This document shows positions 58,967-64,000 of a stretch of 64,000 nucleotides of DNA, piece by piece (position 1 is the first letter of the stretch; each line of letters opens with the position of its first letter). The stretch comes from Polynucleobacter sp. UK-Gri1-W3 (lineage in GTDB: Bacteria; Pseudomonadota; Gammaproteobacteria; Burkholderiales; Burkholderiaceae). The stretch spans positions 437,453-501,452 of the forward strand of contig NZ_JACVQA010000008.1 in the NCBI RefSeq assembly GCF_018881595.1, written 5' to 3'. The notes below the pieces were generated by a model. The model was not told the origin of the DNA. It was given only the letters and a program-made list of their open reading frames with translations, and searched no databases. Position numbers and translations under genes: made by a program.

Positions 58967-58985
58967 CGTGTAAAAAAGTTATAAA
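58967..58985 (-). promoter_or_regulatory. KdpE-like binding site in kdp promoter
   Basis: On the minus strand TTTATAACTTTTTTACACG, very close to the E. coli KdpE target TTTATACTTTTTTTACACC. A TATAAG -10-like box lies about 6 bases further downstream on the minus strand, and the first kdp ORF starts 42 bases away. Confidence 0.7.
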
Positions 58986-59128
58986 GATTTGAGGGGATTC
59001 ATATAAAAATCCTCAAAAATAATGCTTTTAGGTGTGATCTTGGATGTAACTGCTAATGGCAGATTGGAGACATTGGACTTAATTAGCACTTAGAGTCGCT
59101 TATTGAACCAAATCTGCCGCTTTATCAA

Positions 59129-59145
59129 TTGAGAGTCATTCTCAA
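59129..59145. promoter_or_regulatory. Fur-box-like palindrome 1
   Basis: TTGAGAGTCATTCTCAA: arms TTGAGA/TCTCAA around 5 bases. Weaker than the second box 13 bases on. Confidence 0.5.
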
Positions 59146-59157
59146 CTGTATGCTAAG

Positions 59158-59174
59158 ATGAGAATGATTCTCAT
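59158..59174. promoter_or_regulatory. Fur-box-like palindrome 2
   Basis: ATGAGAATGATTCTCAT, a perfect inverted repeat around a central G, matching the Fur consensus core (GATAATGATAATCATTATC) at most positions. It lies 21 bases before the porin ATG, so bound Fur-Fe2+ would block transcription or initiation. Confidence 0.72.
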
Positions 59175-59195
59175 TAATAATACTTGGCATTTAAG

Positions 59196-60632
59196 ATGTT
59201 TTTATCAATTAAGCTCAACCACATAGGCGCGATCAGTCTAATTAGCACCCTTTTTATGGTGGGGATGCCAATACGTGTAAATGCCGAATCCCCCGTAAGT
59301 GATGCTCCTTTAATTTTGGCTGAGTCACCTGTTGGCGACTCCCCTAAAGTTGATAGCTCAGTTTATGTAGAAGGCGAAACTGAGCAATGGAGTATTCATG
59401 GGCAATCCACTTATATTGTTCAGCAGAAAAACAACTTTAACTCCCCATACTATGGACAAAATAGTCTTTTAAACAAATCTGAGGGTGCTGGTGGGAAAAG
59501 CTATACCTTAAGTGCTACAGCTTTTTTAGGCGCGAGACTGTGGGAAGGCGCTGAAGTCTACTGGAACCCAGAGATGTTCGAAGGAACACCTTTTAATGGG
59601 CAGCTTGTTGGTCTTGGTGGATTTCAAAATGGTGAATTACAAAAAGGGGCATATGCTCCTCCTATCTACTACACAGCTCGTGCGTTTATTCGTCAGACAT
59701 TTGGCCTAGGTGGAGGCAAAGAGCATATTGCAGGTGGGGCAAATCAGCTTGCTGGCAATCTAGATAAAAATAGAATTGTGTTTACCTACGGTAAGTTCGC
59801 CACATTAGATTTTTTTGATCAAAATAGTTATAGCCATGACCCTCGCACACAGTTTCTGAACTTTGCACTTTTCTCGATGGGCGCTTACGGGTATGCGGCA
59901 GATAGTAAGGGCTATACCTATGGCGTGGTCGCAGAATGGTATCAAGATGATTGGATCTTAAAAGCGGCAAGACTCGCAATGCCAACGATTCCAAATACAG
60001 CACAGCTTGATTACAGCATGAGTCAAGACTATGGCAATCAAATTGAGTTAACACATGAACACGAGCTCTGGGGAAGGCCGGGCGCAGTAAGGGCTCTGTA
60101 TTACCAACAACATGCCTATATGGGCAACTATCAAAATGCGATTAACCAAGCACAACAAACCAATAGCACTCCTGATATAACTGGTGTTCGCAAAGCGGCA
60201 CAGAGTTCATGGGGCTATGGATTCAATATTGAACAGGCCATTAATGAAGATATTGGATTGTTTGGTCGATGGAGCTGGAATCCAGGTACAACCGAAGCGC
60301 AGACTGTAGATATCAGTAGATCACTATCAGGCGGTGTAAGCATTAAAGGTTCCAGCTGGTCACGTCCCAAAGATACTGTGGGCATAGGTTACGCTATCAA
60401 TGGAATCTCTTCATCGCAAATTGCCTACTTACAACAAGGTGGCATGGCAGCATTTATTGGGGATGGTGCGCTTAGCTATAAGAAAGAGCAAATATTTGAA
60501 ACTTTTTATAGCGCAAAAGTTTATAAAGAGTTATTCATTTCGGCTGACTACCAGCGCATTGCCAATCCAGCCTATAACTCTGCCCGAGGTCCAGTAAACT
60601 TCTTTGGCCTAAGAGCACATATAGAGATGTAA
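59196..60632 (+). CDS. OprB-like (carbohydrate-selective) outer-membrane porin
   Basis: 478 residues from ATG 59196; a TTG at 59184 is in frame but lies in the Fur-box region. Signal peptide (HIGAISLISTLFMVGMPIRVNA). Next WSIHGQSTYIVQQKNNFNSPY, GARLWEGAEVYWNPEMFEG and YGKFATLDFFDQNSYSHDPRTQFLNFALF are typical OprB-family segments. It is a barrel ending in FGLRAHIEM. Preceded by two Fur-like boxes, so expression probably rises under iron limitation, which is unusual for a sugar porin; the real cargo could be an iron chelate or an acid. Confidence 0.82.
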   Translation: MFLSIKLNHIGAISLISTLFMVGMPIRVNAESPVSDAPLILAESPVGDSPKVDSSVYVEGETEQWSIHGQSTYIVQQKNNFNSPYYGQNSLLNKSEGAGGKSYTLSATAFLGARLWEGAEVYWNPEMFEGTPFNGQLVGLGGFQNGELQKGAYAPPIYYTARAFIRQTFGLGGGKEHIAGGANQLAGNLDKNRIVFTYGKFATLDFFDQNSYSHDPRTQFLNFALFSMGAYGYAADSKGYTYGVVAEWYQDDWILKAARLAMPTIPNTAQLDYSMSQDYGNQIELTHEHELWGRPGAVRALYYQQHAYMGNYQNAINQAQQTNSTPDITGVRKAAQSSWGYGFNIEQAINEDIGLFGRWSWNPGTTEAQTVDISRSLSGGVSIKGSSWSRPKDTVGIGYAINGISSSQIAYLQQGGMAAFIGDGALSYKKEQIFETFYSAKVYKELFISADYQRIANPAYNSARGPVNFFGLRAHIEM

Positions 60633-60700
60633 TGACTTGATGAGTTTAAGCTTATCCATTGAGTTACTCTTATGAACCCATAGTAGTCATTTGCAGTTAA

Positions 60701-60724
60701 AGAAAAGCCACCCGAAGGTGGTTT
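60701..60724 (-). terminator. intrinsic terminator after the peroxiredoxin gene
   Basis: Stem AAGCCACC/GGTGGTTT (one G-T pair) around CGAA. On the minus strand it reads to GGTGGCTTTTCTTT, with a T tract, 20 bases past the peroxiredoxin stop. It may serve the convergent porin gene too. Confidence 0.78.
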
Positions 60725-60744
60725 AAGTTACGGGGAAAACCCTA

Positions 60745-61401
60745 TTAATGCTTAGGCGACTTAGCGAAGCGTAAATATGGCAATTTGATATCAATCTCAC
60801 CATACTTTTCTTTCGCTTGCTCATCGTTTAAGGCCAATCCTACAATTACATCTTGTCCAGGAACCCAGTTAGCTGGCGTTGCTAATGGAACACCATCCGT
60901 TATTTGAATAGCATCAAGCGCCCTAAGAATTTCAGCAAAATTGCGGCCAACAGACATTGGATAAGACATCGTTAAACGTATCTTTTTGTCTGGCCCAATA
61001 ATGAAAACCGTGCGAACGGTTGCACTATGGGCCGGAGTGCGGCCATCTGGCAAGTAGGCATCAGCGGGCAACATGTCATAGAGCTTGGCCACTGTTAGTG
61101 AAGTGTCATCAATGATTGGAAAATCAGCAGGTACTCCAGAAAAAGCAGCGATATCGTTTTTCCATTTTTGATGGTCTTCTACGCTATCAACTGAGATACC
61201 CATTACCTTGGTATTTCGTTTAGCAAACTCAGGAGCTAGCTTTGCTACCGCACCAAACTCTGTTGTGCAGACCGGCGTAAAGTCTTTCGGGTGAGAAAAC
61301 AAAATAGCGTACTTGTCTCCAATCCAGTCATGCAAAGTCAAACTGCCAGCTGTCGATTCTGCAGTAAAGTTCGGGGAGAGATCGTTAATTCGTAATGTCA
61401 T
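60745..61401 (-). CDS. 1-Cys peroxiredoxin (Prx6-type)
   Basis: 218 residues. Peroxidatic Cys45 in HPKDFTPVCTTEFG, PADAYLPDGRTPAHSATVRTVFIIGPD typical of the Prx6 branch, and no resolving Cys elsewhere in an Ahp-type position. It reduces hydroperoxides. An AT-rich region with the start of a decayed tRNA region lies upstream. Confidence 0.93.
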   Translation of the reverse strand: MTLRINDLSPNFTAESTAGSLTLHDWIGDKYAILFSHPKDFTPVCTTEFGAVAKLAPEFAKRNTKVMGISVDSVEDHQKWKNDIAAFSGVPADFPIIDDTSLTVAKLYDMLPADAYLPDGRTPAHSATVRTVFIIGPDKKIRLTMSYPMSVGRNFAEILRALDAIQITDGVPLATPANWVPGQDVIVGLALNDEQAKEKYGEIDIKLPYLRFAKSPKH

Positions 61402-61558
61402 GGTTATTTCTCAATATGATTTTCAGACTTCATTTATAACATGTCAGAATTTGTGGCGATACGATTTTAAAATATTGTCGTTTTAAGCAACATTACAAGC
61501 ATGTTAAATTGATGGGGATGTCCAAACTAATAGCCTGATAGGCGATTTATCGAGTTTC

Positions 61559-61625
61559 TTGGCAGCCCAGAGCTAAATCGAACCATGACCTAAGATTAAG
61601 ATTTCCAACTCTGTTTCTACTCAGT
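61559..61625 (-). pseudogene. decayed tRNA-like sequence (relic 1)
   Basis: Read on the plus strand, TTGGCAGCCCAGAGCTAAATCGAACC and what follows resemble the reverse complement of a tRNA 3' half with CCA (TTGG...AATCGAACC is the inverted T arm). The next about 40 bases keep only scattered matches (ATTTCCAACTCTGTTTCTACTCAG). It does not fold into a cloverleaf and overlaps the end of the DUF2461 gene. Which tRNA it came from is uncertain. Confidence 0.5.
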
Positions 61626-62300
61626 AAATTTAGCTAAGGCATGCCAACCAAAGCTAAGCAAAGGAAGCATATCTTTGGCAAAGTCCGTAATCTCGTTCGT
61701 TAAATTTTTCGAGCAGATTGTTGATCGGGGTAACTGCCTTCTAATAATCCAACCCTTAAGCTTGATCGCCCTCTCCACCTCTATAGGGACATCATCGAAT
61801 CCTCTTGGAATACGAGCTAAGGTGTGGGAGTAATCGAGCTCATAGTCTTTTTTCTTGAGCGATTTTTCCAATGCCACCCAAGCTTTTGGATTTTCTAAAA
61901 TACCCTGCCGAAGCTTTTTCAGGATATGAGCTTCGGGCTGTAAATAGCCTGCGGCGCATCTACTGCCTAAGGGGTCCAAGCGGAAATATAAAACACCAGA
62001 TGAATGCTTATCTCCAGTTCGAGTAAACAGGCCGCTGGCATGCATATTGTAGGGATGCTTTGCTTTTGAAAATCGGGCATCTCGATTAATTCTAAAGAGA
62101 GATCTTTTGGGATCCCCCCACAATGGAATATCTTTCTTAGCGAAATTTACAGACAGGACCTCTGTAAAACGCTTCATAGGTTCACGTACAAACTCTTCAT
62201 ACTCAGAACGGTGCTCAGCAAACCAAACTCTATTTTGGTTGTCCGTTAACTCTTCGAGAAATTTGAATGCTTTTGGATCGAATCCGGAAAAACTTGTCAT
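61617..62300 (-). CDS. DUF2461 (TIGR02453) family protein
   Basis: 227 residues. FDPKAFKFLEELTDNQNRVWFAEHR, FRINRDARFSKAKHPYN and GVLYFRLDPLGSRCAAGYLQPEAHILKKLRQ are the DUF2461 blocks. Function is unknown in the family. It starts near, and ends inside, two decayed tRNA-like sequences, so it may have arrived with an inserted element. Confidence 0.82.
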   Translation of the reverse strand: MTSFSGFDPKAFKFLEELTDNQNRVWFAEHRSEYEEFVREPMKRFTEVLSVNFAKKDIPLWGDPKRSLFRINRDARFSKAKHPYNMHASGLFTRTGDKHSSGVLYFRLDPLGSRCAAGYLQPEAHILKKLRQGILENPKAWVALEKSLKKKDYELDYSHTLARIPRGFDDVPIEVERAIKLKGWIIRRQLPRSTICSKNLTNEITDFAKDMLPLLSFGWHALAKFTE

Positions 62301-62365
62301 CGAATGATTAATTTTTCTTTTAATTTATCGGGATTGAAGGAATTAAATTAATCATACCAATAAAT

Positions 62366-62384
62366 AAAAAACCCGAAGGTGATT
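62366..62384 (-). terminator. degraded terminator of the tRNA-Phe relic
   Basis: On the minus strand AAAATCACC-TTCG-GGTTTTTT: the inner three pairs and TTCG loop remain, two outer positions no longer pair, and a T tract follows. It lies just past the CCA end of the tRNA relic and resembles the intact hairpin at 60701-60724. Confidence 0.4.
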
Positions 62385-62395
62385 TTAGAATTTCT

Positions 62396-62467
62396 TGGTG
62401 TCCCAGAGCGGAATCAATCGGCGATACAAGGATTTTTAATGCCCTACTCTAACAACTGCTACTAGCC
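62396..62467 (-). pseudogene. decayed tRNA-Phe (relic 2)
   Basis: The plus strand reads TGGTGTCCCAGAGCGGAATC then CGGCGATACAAGGATTTTTAATG and CTACTCTAACAACTG, following, base by base with small gaps, the reverse complement of a normal tRNA-Phe (TGGTG...CGGAATCGAACCACCGACACAAGGATTTTCAGTCC...). About three quarters of positions agree. The T loop is broken (two bases lost), the anticodon position reads AAA instead of GAA, and the 5' acceptor no longer pairs. Confidence 0.7.
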
Positions 62468-62630
62468 ATCTTGAGCCATCCAGGTGGCTTCAGTAAGATA
62501 GTCGCTTATCGACCTGAAGCTGACCTTCGAATTATCCCCACAGAATTATTGAATTTAGTTTCAGCTCAAGTTAAATGGATCCGAGCTGAGAATTAGCAAA
62601 TATCGACGTCCGACATACTACCAACAGCTT

Positions 62631-62981
62631 TTAAGCCATTACAGCCTTGGCTAAGAGCTTAGATAAATTTTCATAATATTTAATTGCTAGCTTTGTCGGA
62701 ATGACTTTCTTTTTTCTACCGTCTAGGGTGTCCGTCACCAGGAGAACAAAACCAATTTTGGATAAATTTTTAAGTCGCCCGTGCAAAGTAGCTTGCGAGC
62801 CAATATGGCTCATTTTTAACAGATCACCAACTAAAATTGCCTGTTTTTCAGAATTTGCCAACATGATAGCTTCTAGCAATTGACCTTCAATTGCATCAGG
62901 TTTTTTTGCACCATCAATAGACCCCATTGCATTAATGAAATTGAGAAAACGAATGTAAGAAGAACTTGTATTTTTACTCAT
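62631..62981 (-). CDS. small winged-helix-like protein
   Basis: 116 residues from ATG 62981; a GTG at 63011 would add 10. The segment AILVGDLLKMSHIGSQATLHGRLKNLSKIGFVLL, followed by a wing (TDTLDGRKKKVIPT), looks like a MarR/PadR-type winged helix-turn-helix. No dimerisation helices typical of full MarR proteins are clear at the N-terminus. It follows the membrane gene by 39 bases and may regulate or partner it. Confidence 0.6.
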   Translation of the reverse strand: MSKNTSSSYIRFLNFINAMGSIDGAKKPDAIEGQLLEAIMLANSEKQAILVGDLLKMSHIGSQATLHGRLKNLSKIGFVLLVTDTLDGRKKKVIPTKLAIKYYENLSKLLAKAVMA

Positions 62982-63020
62982 GTAGTTTGTTTCGGATATT
63001 TTATAGGCCACTAACTATAT

Positions 63021-63599
63021 TTATTTTATACCCGCCTTTAGCCTGTTTACAAAATTTATGATCTTTATTCTGTGCTGCAAAATAAATAGCGCCGTGCAGA
63101 CAAACAAGGCATTACCTGCAAAATTACCCATAATAGTCACAAAACTACTATGAAATAAATCTCCGCTCATTTGGCTTGTCGTCAGACCACTCACTGCAAA
63201 GGCAAAAACAGAGCCATTTAGAATGCTTGCTAACGTTGCTAATCCTACGACTTGGTAATAGTTAAGATTAGATAGATTCCTATCTACCTTGAATAGCTTG
63301 AGTCCAAATTCAACAACCACGTAAATCGCTAGATTGGCTGAAAATGCAACGAGAAACCAGCTAACCATTGACTGCGTAGGATCGGTAAAAATTAGTCGAG
63401 TAAAAGTTCCTAATGCCACCCCAATAAGACCACGCCACCCAAAAATCAAAATCGTCAACAGTTTTAAGCCAGCCGGTAGAAATATGTAATAGGTAATGGG
63501 GCCGCTTTTGAGCTGCGGGAAAAAATACAAAGGCGCTATGAATACCCAATAAAGGGCAAAGGAGATGAAAATCTCAAGAAGGATATTTTTAGTTTTCAA
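63021..63599 (-). CDS. hypothetical membrane protein with about six TM segments, MASE1-like look
   Basis: 192 residues, hydrophobic throughout. IFLPAGLKLLTILIFGWRGLIGVALG at about residues 39-64 (PAG then a Gly-rich turn) recalls the N-terminal half of MASE1 sensor domains. A basic C-terminal tail (QHRIKIINFVNRLKAG) ends the protein, with no GGDEF, kinase or other output domain. It may be a stand-alone sensor or a truncated one. Upstream lies the group II intron region, about 270 bases away. Confidence 0.6.
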   Translation of the reverse strand: MKTKNILLEIFISFALYWVFIAPLYFFPQLKSGPITYYIFLPAGLKLLTILIFGWRGLIGVALGTFTRLIFTDPTQSMVSWFLVAFSANLAIYVVVEFGLKLFKVDRNLSNLNYYQVVGLATLASILNGSVFAFAVSGLTTSQMSGDLFHSSFVTIMGNFAGNALFVCTALFILQHRIKIINFVNRLKAGIK

Positions 63600-63870
63600 A
63601 CAGCGCTTATCAGAAATGATCTGATAGATTATTACAAATTAAATAAATAATTTATGTAGGTATTACCCCCCCCCTCCTGCACCAGATCCATGAAATTAAT
63701 AATTAAACAAAAAGATAGGTCTGGTCAAATCAGTGGCAAAGGGCAATATTTTTTGCTACACCTTCAAATGTAGTCCTTAATCACGTCTATTGTCAGAAAC
63801 AGCGCCCACTCCTTTCAATCGAAACAGCAGGCTAAGCGTTGCTTATTGGCCGATAGCGTACCGTTGGTCA
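63600..63870. other. 270-base gap between the membrane gene and the intron
   Basis: AT-rich on the left, with a run of nine C (63666-63674), then a mixed segment (63780-63870) that forms the 3' exon side of the intron. No ORF with a ribosome site and no tRNA was seen. The C run is unusual for this AT-rich stretch. Confidence 0.5.
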
Positions 63871-64000
63871 AATCGAGTAGGGTGAGGGATTACTCCCTCA
63901 GCCCTCTCACACCACCGTACGTGCGGTTCCGCATACGGCGGTTCAAATAGCACGCTGAAGATTTTGGTAGGTTACTACCAAAGACACCAGCCCCAGTTGT
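63871..64000 (-). mobile_element. 3' end of a group II intron, cut by window edge
   Basis: On the minus strand, domain V is at 63944-63908 (GAACCGCCGTATGCGG-AA-CCGCACGTACGGTGGTGTG halves pairing) and domain VI at about 63907-63872 (GAGGGCTGAGGGAGTAATCCC...CCTACTCGAT with the branch-point A bulge near its end). This pattern and the hairpin further upstream (63966-63984 region) match introns that encode a reverse transcriptase/maturase. The ORF would lie beyond 64000. Confidence 0.85.

Larger units (their letters stand above)
62301..62630. other. 330-base region without a gene, holding a decayed tRNA and two hairpins
   Basis: From left to right: a degraded terminator-like sequence (62366-62384), the tRNA-Phe relic (62396-62467), an imperfect hairpin with arms GCTTCAG (62487-62493) and CTGAAGC (62514-62520) and an inner GATA/TATC pair, and a second inverted repeat TCAGCTC (62571-62577) with GAGCTGA (62583-62589). 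No ORF with a ribosome site was seen. Confidence 0.6.

Noticed and set aside
58990..59017. Hairpin GAGGGGATT...AATCCTC in the kdp/porin gap
   Set aside because: Imperfect 5-7 bp stem without T tract; not strong enough to call a terminator or site.

Overview
The window looks like a chromosomal segment of a low-to-mid GC betaproteobacterium of the Burkholderiaceae, most like a freshwater Polynucleobacter. The basis is gene content and codon use (betaproteobacterial ParC/ParE, Bug-type binding protein, kdp layout, thiCOSGE cluster under a TPP riboswitch); no database search was possible, so the genus is an inference.

Left part (1-13.6 kb): the parE-parC topoisomerase IV pair reads leftward, parC being cut by the window edge. 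A CoA-transferase, an MFS carrier and a 47-residue membrane ORF follow, then tRNA-Arg(CCT) and a head-to-head pair of perfect DnaA boxes. A Nudix hydrolase of the thiamine-diphosphate-repair type sits directly before a TPP riboswitch and thiC-thiO-thiS-thiG-thiE; thiD converges from the other strand. tRNA-Asn(GTT) and a strong terminator close this block.

Middle part (13.6-42 kb): a U32-family tRNA hydroxylation protein (TrhP type), an outer-membrane protein with a possible homopolymer frameshift, an IlvD/Edd dehydratase that resembles sugar-acid dehydratases, and a large lipid and hydrocarbon section: plsC and fadD (minus), then a TetR regulator with acyl-CoA dehydrogenase, FadB-like, FadA-like, nitronate monooxygenase and enoyl-CoA hydratase genes (plus), a two-subunit molybdenum hydroxylase, and AlkB alkane hydroxylase with an AlkJ-like alcohol dehydrogenase (minus). 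Together these could take an alkane through alcohol, aldehyde and fatty acid to acetyl-CoA, although no rubredoxin is present. A MarR-controlled EmrAB/outer-membrane efflux operon follows.

Right part (42-61.4 kb): a divergent nucleosidase/apt pair (adenine release and salvage), a YqjD/YqjE/YqjK-like membrane trio, an Smr protein, a 59-residue HTH plus Cys/His-tail protein, and a five-gene operon (Bug protein, AMP-forming CoA ligase, citryl-CoA-lyase-like enzyme, two SDRs) that looks like an uncharacterised organic-acid pathway. The complete kdp potassium system (small ORF-kdpF-A-B-C-D-E) has a KdpE-like site in its promoter. Two Fur-box-like palindromes stand before an OprB-like porin that diverges from kdp. 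A 1-Cys peroxiredoxin follows.

Right end (61.4-64 kb): accessory-looking DNA. Two decayed tRNA-like sequences, one clearly derived from tRNA-Phe, flank a DUF2461 gene. Next come a small winged-helix-like protein and a membrane protein. The window ends in the 3' part (domains V and VI) of a group II intron on the minus strand.
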